Assembly: GCA_944472135.2 (NCBI GenBank)
Contig: OX235264.1
Location: 90,902,319 to 90,966,318, forward strand
DNA: 64,000 nt
Direction: 5' to 3'
Source: Trichobilharzia regenti
Lineage: Eukaryota; Platyhelminthes; Trematoda; Strigeidida; Schistosomatidae
The number at the start of each line of letters is the position of its first letter. The first letter of the stretch is position 1. Position numbers and translations under genes: made by a program. The notes under the pieces were generated by a model. It was not told the origin of the DNA. It ran no database searches and was given only the letters and a program-made list of their open reading frames with translations. Positions 22,715 through 32,605 of this stretch are shown here, piece after piece.

Positions 22715-22767
22715 GTGGAATCCAGGATGCGCATTTCGTCCTATTTGGGACTCGTCAGCTGGATGTA
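22715..22767 (-). ncRNA. Hammerhead ribozyme (SM-alpha type), antisense arm
   Basis: On the minus strand, CTGACGA (22,758-22,752), GTCC/GGAC stem II, GAAA (22,737-22,734), tgcgca and the ATC cleavage triplet (cut expected between 22,726 and 22,725), with helix I TCCAG/CTGGA. It is identical to the plus-strand arm 100 bp away. Only an antisense transcript of the locus would contain it as a ribozyme. Confidence 0.9.
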
Positions 22768-22838
22768 CCTGCATTTGGAACTATGGGTACTGGGTTCTAT
22801 CCTCGGTGGGAACATCATCACTCACTGAGAAATGCAGG

Positions 22839-22891
22839 TACATCCAGCTGACGAGTCCCAAATAGGACGAAATGCGCATCCTGGATTCCAC
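22839..22891 (+). ncRNA. Hammerhead ribozyme (SM-alpha type), sense arm
   Basis: CTGACGA at 22,848-22,854, GAAA at 22,869-22,872 and cleavage after C 22,880, with perfect stem II and helix I. All core positions are kept. In a transcript spanning both arms, the perfect inverted repeat could compete with the ribozyme fold by forming an 84-bp duplex. Confidence 0.92.
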
Positions 22892-23049
22892 TGCTAGCCA
22901 CCATCCACCAATTGTATACTAATTAAATACCCAGACATCGTCGAAGCATCTGCACAAGAAGCCGACATGTCAACCTGAGACCGAGCACTTCGTTCCAATC
23001 AATCGACGGGAAAATCAAAAATTCAATTCATTAAATGTATTCAACCTCA

Positions 23050-23460
23050 CAGAATGGTAAAACTAACAATGTTTTCGACTATTCGGCAAACGAGTCCTTC
23101 TACTGAAATGTATGAATTCATTAAAATAAATAATGTCATAAATATAAAATCTTTCTCAGAATCTGCATAATTTGGTTAGTGATTCAGTAAATTAACAGAC
23201 TTAATAGGAAGCATTATGTACCATCATGAGAAATTTGATACCTTTTGTTACATTATATTACAAAGCACTTGTTGATTTAAAATCATACATCAGATAAGTG
23301 ACGTTATGCCGGAAATTGTTCAAAGTGTCAACAAAATTAAAAATAATTGTAAGAATAAGGGACAGGATACATCGATTTAATAAATAAAGCACTAAAATAA
23401 ATAAATGTCTTTTCCTCCTCTCTATTCAATGACGACAAAAAATAGGGACTGCGTGTACTT
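23050..23460 (+). mobile_element. PLE 5' region, truncated
   Basis: gcattatgtaccatcatgag, gaaatttgatac, gttatgccggaaattgttc and aaatgtcttttcctcctctc follow the order seen at 17,660-17,870. The copy stops where the downstream PLE would begin coding. Confidence 0.65.
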
Positions 23461-23469
23461 CTTTCGTGA

Positions 23470-23840
23470 AGAAAAGTATTTCTTCAAAAATGTAGCAAGT
23501 TCAGATGAATTCTATAGATGATCTAAAAATAATGGTCAGACCGACCAAGTGTCCTAGAATAGGTTTTCTCACATCCTTAGTTTCTTCTTTGAAAAACCGT
23601 GCTAATGTGTGTTATCTGGCTACGATCAATGTGCCACCGCTTCAAAAGAGCAGATGAACTGATAGATACACGCAGGGGCGGTCAGATGAGAAGACTTATC
23701 GTCCCCATAGACGGCAAACACGTTGCGGTCAGTTGCAGTTAAGCTGCAAAAGTTTGTCGTGCTTACTGATTTAGAAAGACGATTTTTTAGCATATCTGAA
23801 GCCTGACTACGTTTGATTTCCAGATTTTGCGGATTCTGTG
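23470..23840 (-). mobile_element. PLE GIY-YIG fragment, decayed
   Basis: Minus-strand translation near 23,680-23,540 reads CVYQFICSFEA-like sequence followed by a degraded repeat of the ITHISTVFQRRN block. Stops interrupt it. It lies antisense to the PLE 5' region beside it. Confidence 0.5.
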
Positions 23841-23984
23841 AATTATTTTATCTTAAATATTATTTCTTCTGTCGTTTGATAAACTTGAACAAGGCAGGAA
23901 CAACAAATGCACACGGATAATATGAGCTAGTTTTTATTAACTCAAGGGCTTTCCTCACCTAGCTGTAAACCAAACGATTTATCG

Positions 23985-25000
23985 TAGCACTTCAACAACA
24001 CGTCTCCAATTTCGTCTATTTTCTGCTGTCCTCATCACCTGAGTCTACAACTGCCCATAATATTTAACACCCTCCACACATTAACCCCTCTATGTCAGCC
24101 TCACACCGACCACCCATTCTTCGCTTCCTACTTGTAATCCACTTGGTAAGATGGCGCGCGACGTCATGCAACGGTCTCTCTAAAATATGCCTGATCCATC
24201 TTCACTTTCTCCTACTTATTTTCTGAGCAATCAGCTCTTAGCTAGTTCGTTGTCAGCCGGAGTTTCTTGTTGCTGATTCTTTCTTTCTTCAGAATGGAAC
24301 CAAAGAAAGGGGGCAGCTGTTGATAAGAGTCTGTTTTCCGTGACGTGTAGTGCAAGTTTCTGACCTGTGTGAAAACAGTGACTGACTTCACATTTGTGCT
24401 GTAAATACGAATCTTGTTGTTTATGCTGGATAACGTGAGTGCAAAAGATTTCCAAATTGGTTTCAAATTGATAAAGGCGTACCCTGCCTATCCGATTTTG
24501 GATGCATAGCTTTGGCATTTTCATCCATACCACTGCCTGTGATTGAAACTTTACTTCCTAGATAGATGAAGGAAGTAACTTCATTCAAACCTCCCCCATT
24601 AATGGTGATTGGCGCTAGTTGTTGTTGTTGCTGTTGTTGTTGTTGCTGTTCATTGCTCATCTTCATCACCTCTAACGTCTCTTTGTTAACCTGGAGTCCT
24701 ATTTCTTCTGCATCTTCAGTCAGTTTTTTGGTTTTTGCTTTTAGGTCTTCTAGTTTGTGTGTCATCAGACATATATCATCTGCGAAATGCAGATCTTGTA
24801 GAGCCTCTCAATCGGTTATCCAGCCTATTCCTGTCTCCTCACTCCCATGCACAATCTTGCGCATAATCCAGTCCACCCTAATTAGGACTACATCGTGGGT
24901 GATAATAGGCAGACAGTCTTGTCTTACTACTTTATTCACTTCGAACGTCTCATTCATTTTCTTACTTCCGGAACAAAACAAAACTATAAGTCACAGTGGA
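23985..25000 (-). mobile_element. RTE fragment, post-RT region to 3' end
   Basis: On the minus strand the region from about 24,990 reads TRQDCLPIITHD-like remnants, then ETGIGWITD-type sequence, HKLEDLKAKTKKLTEDAEEI, a run of ten glutamines (24,619-24,650 as CAA/CAG), LAPITINGGGLNEVTSFIYL and the terminal region, ending at gcacttcaacaacacgtctcc. Frames are interrupted near 24,460. It belongs to the same family as the copies at 53.3 and 60.2 kb. Confidence 0.85.
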
Positions 25001-25309
25001 GATGTAGACCTACTTTTACACGATGACGGGGAGTAATTGATACGAACTATGGTAGACACAAGTCCGGAATGATGTACGTTTATAAATTATTGGGATTTAA
25101 AATGATTAACTATTTAAACAACAAGTACTCACCCTACCCATTTTCTATTATTTCGTAAAAGCATATTTTCTTTAGTTACATAACCTATTACATTGTTATA
25201 CGCTTTTGAACTAAACTCTAGTTCTACTCAGAAGAATTTTGAACTCTTCTCAATAGTAGTATGAGTTTTATTATTCCATAGTCAACCCTTTTAACTCATG
25301 ATATTGGAA

Positions 25310-25490
25310 GTGTCGAAACCAGTGCCTTTTTGGAAGTGAATCATGACAAACACTTACGAAGGCTGAATCACCGTATGGGTAAATTGGGTGCGTACTGTCG
25401 ATAATTCCTAAACTGAGACGAAACAGCTATTCAGTATTGTCCACTAGTTTTCACTGCTTTTCTGATTGATACTAGTAATAACTAGTCAAA
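25310..25490 (+). mobile_element. SINE-B 3' fragment, decayed
   Basis: gggtgcgtactg, taaactgagacgaaacagct and the tail gttttcactgcttttctgat match SINE-B. The core between gtactg and the stem is scrambled (tcgataattcc), so no ribozyme is expected. Confidence 0.65.
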
Positions 25491-25499
25491 TCTCTACAG

Positions 25500-26425
25500 A
25501 ATAACTCTTCAAAAAGGCTAATAATGAATTTGTGTAGCTGTCTGATGACATGTTTTCAATTATTTTATTTTTGATAACTCTTTATGCATACATACATTCA
25601 TATCTTTATAAAGCATATCTTTGACATTTTAGTTTTGACTATATCCTTGAAAAACGTGGAGCCACTTTCCTCTCAAAGACGAAACATTTTAGGTCAAGTC
25701 TTGATCAGCAATTTTACATTTTTAAAACAACGTGCAACCTACATTTATCTCATTTACTGAATTCACAAAATTCGAAGGCGTCTTTTAAAGAGTGCCCCTT
25801 CATTATCTTTCTAATGGACTCAAAAAATTGTTTCTAAATGTAAAGCTTTGCAGTGGCAGAGGGGTGGCAGAATAAATTTCTCGTATCTGTATCCATTTAG
25901 ATAAATAGTTAAGTAAGCGAAATGAAATGCATATAAAACCTACGTCAACAGTTAGATTCGTAGGATGACGTTTTAGAATTCTCTTATGCAGACGGATATT
26001 ACTACTTCTACGAAAGGCCTTTCGGAAACGTTTTGAACATTTTTGACTTGTAATGGGGTCACTGTTACACTAGGCTTGTCGGTAAACAGCTACAATACAT
26101 AATAGACGCACAAACAGAACAAAACAGAATCTTCCTTTGCTGAAAAATCAATTCATCGCTTAAAAAAGCCAGAGGACCTACTTTTTAAGGCTTTTGAAGA
26201 AACAGTCCCAAGATTCATGTTCTGTTGTAAAACATCTAAAAGAGATTCCCTTTACACAGAATCAGAATCCACAAAATCATGTTTTTCTAATAAAAGATTT
26301 AGTTCCTACCTCTGACTAAGAATCACGACTTCTGCCTAAAATTATATACTTTCAAGGAGAACCATTCTCCACTTCTGACAAAGCGAATGTTCGTCGCAAT
26401 GAAAGAACCAATCGACAAGGAAGAC
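25500..26425. other. No gene recognised
   Basis: AT-rich sequence without motifs. It may include the non-coding start of the LTR-element remnant that follows. Confidence 0.35.
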
Positions 26426-26429
26426 TGAT

Positions 26430-26740
26430 ATGATGTGTTTCTTCTCCACTCATTGGTATTTCGAAGCCAGTATCATTGCTGACAGCTGTTGGCATTCTCT
26501 GTACATAATCTGGTACTTACATGAAGAAGGCTATATTACGTCTAACCTTGATGGTGTTCATTCAAATCTATCCAGTAACAGATCGACATCAACTTCCAGG
26601 ATAAAGACTAAATCGATTTTCAATATTGTTCATGGGTACGCCTTGAATAAACGCAAATATATTCAAGTATCCTTAAATGATCAGCCTTTCAGACTTCGGC
26701 TGGACACTGCCACTTGCGAATAGCTTGAAAGTTAACTGGA
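26430..26740 (+). pseudogene. Possible LTR-retrotransposon protease remnant
   Basis: A 97-codon frame ends with RKYIQVSLNDQPFRLRLDTA, which resembles the start of the aspartic protease of Ty3/Gypsy-type elements (substrate-binding strand, then LDTA for the usual D-T-G/A/S box). It is followed by shifted sequence and no RT was found downstream. It is not from the element at 47.5 kb, whose protease differs. Assignment rests on this single motif. Confidence 0.42.
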
Positions 26741-27175
26741 TTTTCATCATTTTCCGTAAATCCGTTAACGCGGAATTACAGTCAGAGGTGCCACGATCTC
26801 AAGGAGTACCACAACCCACTAGATATCTTCAGGATGTACCACAATACAAGAAGCATTTTTTTAAAAGGTGTGTGTTAGTACAAAATGAGACATTATGAGT
26901 CATTGTTTAAGTGATCTCAAAATTAAGAGTTATTTCATTGGATACTCAGTGGTTAATGCTGTTCAGTGAGAAAATGGATTTTTATATCTTCAACTAGTCA
27001 TGTATTAGTTAGGTAAAGTTACAGTACACATATTTGTGATTTCTGATGATGTCATTATTTTCATGGAGCAATAAATTCTTGCTTTCTTGGTCAGCCTTTT
27101 GGTACTTTTATTACAGTAGGGATAAAACCCGAGTGACCAAGTGTATAATATGTTCTAAAACAACTGGAGGAACGA
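26741..27175. other. No gene recognised
   Basis: Short frames only; may be decayed LTR-element sequence continuing from 26,740. Confidence 0.35.
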
Positions 27176-27179
27176 ACTG

Positions 27180-27700
27180 CACACCCAAAATTCAAAGATG
27201 ACATAACAACAACTGAAAATCTTCGAAGAAGATTATACAGGACATTTCGAAAATAAACCTGCGCCACATCTCTTCGTGTAATCTTCCCCACTCAAATTCT
27301 TATCTACGAAAATGTAAAAGATAATGTTCCTCTGTCGCCAACACCTATGTGTGTAAACATCAGTTCACGTGCTCGTATGAAGCTAATCACATAGTCTGTA
27401 AGAGAAAAACGTTGCCTAGATGTCCACAGGAACATCCCTTACTACGAATGTCTGAAGGAAATTCTTACGCATCATTTTTTATCAAGAGAGAGAAATCTGT
27501 CAAGGTGATATTCAAGGTAAGGTTGAATCGTTCTAATAGTTTCTGCGCTACATTTTCTGTCTATATGGGAAGGTTTTGTGATACACTGTGTATGCAGAAG
27601 TGATCCATACATTCCTTTTTAATACCACGGCATCAAACCTTTTCTTCCTTGGTTGTATAATAACTTATTATGTAACTTTTTTCACCAGCTTTTGAAAATA
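27180..27700 (+). mobile_element. PLE fragment: linker, GIY-YIG start, 3' tail
   Basis: Translation of 27,197-27,360 gives DDITTTENLRRRLYRTF, then SLRVIFPTQILIYENVKD, then PMCV. The frame changes to CKHQFTCSYEANHIVCKRK (27,355-) and EHPLLRMSEG. These follow the order linker, then cysteine-rich GIY-YIG lead-in, of the PLEs. The C-terminal half is replaced by T-rich sequence. Confidence 0.72.
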
Positions 27701-28049
27701 TTGAACAGTTTGCATCTATAATGCCTCTGGGCACATACCTCATGGCTTTCAGTTCATGATGCTGACCTGTTAACCATTACCTTACTGGGATGGGATCCAG
27801 TGGCGCATAAATTTCCACTGCCGTTGATTAGCGTCCTCCTTGAGTTGCCTGCACACACGTGACCTGGTAGACTTTACTACTCACCACCTTTCAGCAGAGC
27901 TCTAGTAAACTTCATCTTTTAGTTGGTCGCCAACCATGTTAGTTTAGTTTTCATTTCTTGGCTTAGATGGATTCTTTCAATTTCAATTAAAATCATGAAC
28001 AGACATGAGTATGTTGTTTGTTGTCCTGTTTCTTTTATTATAACATTGG

Positions 28050-28150
28050 AAACACACTCACTCGATGGGGAATTCAGGTACGTCTAATTCACGAGTGTGG
28101 AATGGGGTGAAGTGCGCTTCACAAATTCCACTGCTAGTCACCATACGCTT
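28050..28150 (+). mobile_element. SM-alpha-like 3' fragment, decayed hammerhead
   Basis: cactcactcgatggggaatt, ttcacgagtgtggaat and gaagtgcgcttcac followed by attccactgctagtcacca match the SM-alpha ribozyme and flank at lower identity. The core is lost (ttcacga for ctgacga). Confidence 0.6.
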
Positions 28151-28344
28151 AACTACCTCATATCACTTTGGTAGATTTTGGGGCTCACCGTTTGTCCTGT
28201 GTCCTCCCTGATTGATTTGGATTGGAAACCATGAATTTTTTAATTTCACATCATTTTTTCAAAACGAATGTTTCCATCTTGCTTCAAAAAGTAGCTTCAG
28301 TACTTTCAAGTGTCGATTTGCAGGGAACTGATCTGATTAGTTAC

Positions 28345-28700
28345 AGGATTTCATCATGAAATGACATCGACTAGCGTACTGGGTGGTTGTCTTGTTCTAG
28401 TTCAAGGCTCTTTATCAGTAAGCACCCACTGTCAGGGTCCGAACCCATGAGTTCCTGTTACAAGTCAAACTCGTAGAACATAAAGCCATTGTAACCCGAC
28501 CCAGTGGCCAACCCATGAACTCCAGCTTCTGTCAGTTCACGATATAGCGTGACTGGCACTAGCCAGTGTCATCCGGGGCGAATATCTCTACTCACACCTG
28601 ACCTATAGTACTCAATGGTCACGAAATTTCTGTCCAACACTCTCAGGTTTTCCAATGATGCCTTGAGTGATGTTAGCTCAAGATGTAATATTCTTCAGCC
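28345..28700 (-). mobile_element. SINE-B copy, antisense, with inverted ribozyme segment at its 5' end
   Basis: From left to right: reversed tail (caggatttcatcatg), reversed decayed ribozyme (gcgtactgggtggttgtc, ttgttctagttcaagg), reversed box B (agggtccgaacccatgag), anticodon arm and spacer to about 28,590. Then, in plus orientation, a decayed ribozyme plus tail (atagtactcaatggtcacg, aaatttctgtcc, caggttttccaatgatgcc, gatgttagctcaagatg). The inverted segment sits at the SINE's 5' end, as in the copies at 21.87 and 22.7 kb. Confidence 0.75.
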
Positions 28701-28704
28701 TAGG

Positions 28705-30090
28705 CGCAGACCAAGTGTAGAATTTTTCACACAGTTCAATTAGACTTTTAAACATTATATTTAACCGGCCCTAATTACGTAACTAATTTCATTTCTTGTG
28801 ATCCACAATGAGCAGGGAAGCATTATTTGGAGAGTATAGTATATTCTCCAGTTATTTAAGCATTGTTTACAAGAAATGTTTACAAAGTTCATCTAAAATA
28901 TAAAGATGACATTCTTATTGTCCATAAGAGTACACCAACAGCAGGGAAAATTGTTGCTTAAATTCAACTTGTGATATCATAATCATAAAATTTTCAGTAG
29001 AAATGAGTGAAATCGCGATGCTAGATTCACTTCACTGATGATAAACAGGGTTGATAGTACAATAAAGAGATCTATATTTAGAAGACTATAGAGATTTCAT
29101 GAGCTTTGTTCCTACCCAGTATGAAAAGGAACATAATCAGAATAATGAGAGTAGCACAGAAAGACTGTTTTTGTAGTATATACTATAGGAGTGCACGGAA
29201 TAAAAACTCTGAGGGACATCTTATCTAAGATTGGATATACTCAGGTTTATATCAGTGGGTATTCCAAGGAAATAAGTGTCAACACAATAGTCCAGACCAT
29301 TTCAAGGCAGACTTTACTTATTAGTTTGTTTTATGAAGCAGACGATGTACAAGTAGTTGGACAAAGACTCAATAAAGCTATGAGACGGAAATATTATGCC
29401 ACAAAACTCATAATTCCTAACACTATGAAGTGGATGCTTCGGTAATTTTGAAAATACTGGTCACCCCCTTCAACATCTTCGGCTGTGTACAGTAATTTAA
29501 ATAAATTTATTGTAAGGAAAGGTTGCTATCTACTCGCTTAATCATTTAACTGCCTAAGTGTTCCAAAAAGGTTGAAGTCACATTACCAGAAGGTTCAGTC
29601 GCATAAGTTACTCTCCAACCAGCTTACTGATAACACTCCAACATGTGATCAGTTCTGAACCAAAGTAATGCAATGGTATCGTCTGCTTGTGGCCCTGGCT
29701 GGCTCCGATTCGAATATAGGAGGCGACATCTGTTTTCCGAAGGGTGCAGTCAAGCAACGATGTCGAGTGCTAACAAGCGTGGTTTAAAAGTGTATGGATT
29801 TATGCAGATTGCCACTGACCATCTGAAACCATATAGCCTGTAGATATGATCGTGGTGCTATAAAGCCATCCACTGTTTTGCCGCAGACAAACAAATAGAA
29901 GGATGTTTACGATTGCAAAGGCTTGTGCAATGAAGACGTATACATACAGTGAGAAATGGTGTTCTGCTGTGGCAATATCTTTTATTTTACTAAGTGTTCT
30001 TATTGCTGGTTCATTCTATTGTATCTCTTACCATTGCTAAAATGTTTGCCTTAATTAAAACCATCCGTAGTCAATACTATCTTAACTCGT
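28705..30090. other. No gene recognised
   Basis: Contains an 84-codon plus-strand frame at 29,191-29,445 (GIKTLRDILSKIGYTQVYIS ...) with no motif I recognise and a non-ATG start. It could be a decayed element piece. The rest is AT-rich. Confidence 0.35.
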
Positions 30091-30094
30091 TTCA

Positions 30095-30910
30095 CTATTA
30101 TGAATAAGCTTATAACTATTCCATATTTGTTTGTCTATTAGTTACGTCATAGTGAAAAAGTATTGTTTACTAAATGACGTTTCAAATAAAATTTATTCTT
30201 TATAATCATATCAGTTATGATCACACTACTTCGAAATTTGAGTTCAATAATTTTCTTTGTTCTTTCCTATTTGTCATCGTAGGGGTAGCAGAAGAATTCT
30301 CAAGATATCCGACTGGATAGGTGTTGAATCATTCCTGTTACACGTATTGGCAAATGATTCGATAAGCAAAGCTTCTGTTATCAATCTCTCCCTCCACCCT
30401 AAAACATAAGGTTTTAAAACTGTCATCCTATCCCATCCTATATCATGACTGTGTGTATTTGCATGTAGTGAGTGGCATAGCTAAACTATTTTCGAGATTT
30501 CTTATCTTATTCGCGTCAACTTATCTAGATTTTGCTAGATTTGTATGCCCGGGTAGTCTCACTGACTGCACCTGTTCTACTACTCTGACCTATGTATTTC
30601 ACCTGATAATCATTTTAAAGGCTCCACGGGAGCACCTAACTGACATGCATGTCGTCATGATTATTATTAGTACTATTATTAATAGTAATAGAAGTGGTTC
30701 AACACCTGTACAGTCGGATGTCTAGAAAATTCTCCTACCCCAACGATGACAAATATCTGAGAGAACAAAGAAAACCATTGAATTCAAGTTTCGAAGTCAT
30801 GTGATCATAATTGATATGATTATGAACAATAAATTTTGTCTGAAACGTCATCCAGTGAATAATACCGTTTAACTATATGATGTAGCCAATAGACAAATTA
30901 ATACGGAATT
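30095..30910. mobile_element. Fold-back element with ~200-bp imperfect inverted repeats
   Basis: The left arm (about 30,138-30,340) and right arm (about 30,695-30,890) are inverted copies. Paired blocks include ggataggtgttgaat with ttcaacacctgtaca, catcgtaggggtagc with ctaccccaacgatg, ttctttgttc with gaacaaagaa, and aatcatatcagttatgatca with tgatcataattgatatgatt. The ~350-bp centre has a 90-codon frame without motifs and an ATT/AAT-rich run near 30,660-30,690. No transposase is present, so it may be a non-autonomous element. Family unknown. Confidence 0.7.
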
Positions 30911-31169
30911 ACTTACTACCACAATGCCCAAGTTGTACACATAGATTAAAACTCATAACCATTATTCATTATTATAGTAATACAACTTATGTGTGATCCA
31001 TTATAAACCAAATTCTCATTCTTTTGTATACCTTCAACCGCTTATTTCTCTCAGTTTACATTCCTGAACCTTTTTTACCCTTTATTTTCCCATGGTTTAC
31101 TCAATGTAGTTTGTGTAAAAGTCATTTACCGCCTTGTGTATTCCTCGTAGTATGCGTGACACTATTTAG

Positions 31170-31305
31170 ACATTCCAAGCCCAGCACTTCCCGGTTACAA
31201 GGCAAGCTCGCCGACCATTTAGTATTAGGACCCGATACAATTTCTTATGAATTCTAACCTCTGCCAACCTACAATGTATTTGACGCAACCGCTAAATGTC
31301 GTGAC
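31170..31305 (-). mobile_element. SINE-B antisense fragment (5' half)
   Basis: cttcccggttacaaggcaag, ctcgccgaccatttag, ggacccgatac and gaattctaacctctgccaac are the reversed anticodon arm and spacer of SINE-B. The ribozyme and tail are missing. It abuts a sense copy head-to-head. Confidence 0.7.
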
Positions 31306-31309
31306 CACG

Positions 31310-31570
31310 AAGAAAGTTAAGAGGATAGTTACGCATCTATATCATCTATAGTGGTTGCGCTATGTGCCACCTCAGTTTGCAGAAGTTGCAATTCACAGGC
31401 TTATTATTGGATCAGGTCCTACTGGCTGAATGATCTACAACGTCGCCTTGTAATCAGGAGATCCTGCTTCCGAACCCCGGAGGTTGCGTACTGATGACTG
31501 TCAAGCACACTCTGGTTTTCCAATGGTTCTGTAATTAATGCCACTTTATGATCAAAACAGTAATCAATTA
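31310..31570 (+). mobile_element. SINE-B sense copy with deleted ribozyme
   Basis: Spacer (gtggttgcgctatgtgccac, gcagaagttgcaattc), tRNA-like part (tactggctgaatgatctac, cgccttgtaatcagg, ttccgaaccccgg), then gcgtactgatgactgtcaag and directly the tail ctggttttccaatggttctg. About 40 bp containing stem II and GAAA of the ribozyme are missing. Confidence 0.78.
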
Positions 31571-31574
31571 AGTC

Positions 31575-32605
31575 CCTGAACACTGACATTTGACGTCCAA
31601 TGATGTTCGGTAATTTCACTTTATCCTGCTTTGTTAATATTCGTTGATTGTTTGAAATTCTCGCTGGAAAATAGTTGTTCAAGTACAAACGACATCAAAA
31701 TAATAACAAGTCCTGGTTGCTTCAAGAGTTTACCAGCATCACTGATGACTGAAGAGCTATGCAATATTGGAATTAAGTTTAATTTTGAAAGCAACATCAT
31801 CTTCTTATCGCATGAACTCAAGAATACGGTAGAATTTCATTAGAATATAAGAAAACACAAAAAATTTCTTTTCAATCATTCTTACTGTTTCGACTCAAAT
31901 ACATTTTGACTTATAGTTGATAATTTCAAAAAAGGTAGAACATTTAAATGCCTTCTGTCAATAAAATAAAACAGGGTCAACTTACAAAGGAACAACACAT
32001 GGCATGGACTGTGGAATGAATTCTTCTCTAATTCTTTTTTAATAAAACAAAATGGAAAATTTCGGGGCGGGCCTCTTTATTATTTCCTTCTCATGAAATA
32101 TACTCAAGCAGAAATGAAGCCATTTTTCTGAATTAATGATGCATATATTTTCATATTTATAGTTACATAATTAAATTGTCTTCTCATTATTGATTTAAGT
32201 GAGATCTCCACGTTTCTTTTTGTAAAATAAAAATAATTGTTCCTTGAAACCATCCAGAATGTTTGTGCCTGTATGTGTGTGTCACATCGTTGTTGACAAT
32301 CTTCAATCAGTTTCAAGTACGACTGACATATCCGACCTTCATGTACACCGACAGTTATCAAAATAGTGTTTCTGTTCATTAGGAAGATAGAATCCAATAA
32401 CAGAATATACCGAAATCCAATTGTCTTACTAGAGAATTGAGGTTTTTCCCCTTTTCAAAACGTTACTTACTGATGTGAATGTATTCTACACTACTTGTTT
32501 TGTTTATCATTTTTAAGGAATGTAATTAGGAAGTGAAATTGACCGATAGAATCAATTGACGCTATACAGTGTCGACAGATTGTCGCATGATAAACAACTC
32601 TGTCT
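31575..32605. other. 3' flank of the receptor gene
   Basis: AT-rich. A minus-strand AATAAA (complement at 32,076-32,081) could serve as a poly(A) signal for the receptor about 530 bp after its stop, but several similar AT-rich hexamers exist. A 97-codon minus-strand frame at 32,104-32,397 has no motif and is likely chance. Confidence 0.35.

Larger units (their letters stand above)
22695..23030 (+). mobile_element. SM-alpha SINE with 5' inverted ribozyme arm and 14-bp target duplication
   Basis: A 336-bp insertion flanked by identical 14-bp duplications ttaaatgtattcaa (22,681-22,694 and 23,031-23,044). Its first 82 bp, plus 2 bp of flank, form an exact 84-bp inverted repeat (22,693-22,776) of 22,830-22,913. 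Between the arms is only a 53-bp piece with the box-B-like gggttctatcctcgg; box A is missing, so the tRNA-like 5' end was replaced by the inverted arm. The 3' part (cccagacatcgtcgaagcat, ccgacatgtcaacctg) ends in an A-rich tail. Length agrees with the family's usual ~330 bp. Confidence 0.9.

Noticed and set aside
29191..29445. 84-codon frame as a possible gene
   Set aside because: No ATG start, no recognised domain, surrounded by AT-rich sequence; left as unassigned.
30790..30840. GAAACGTC next to a short stem in the fold-back element, possible minimal hammerhead
   Set aside because: No CTGANGA core could be placed before the stem on either strand, in this copy or at 38.7 kb.
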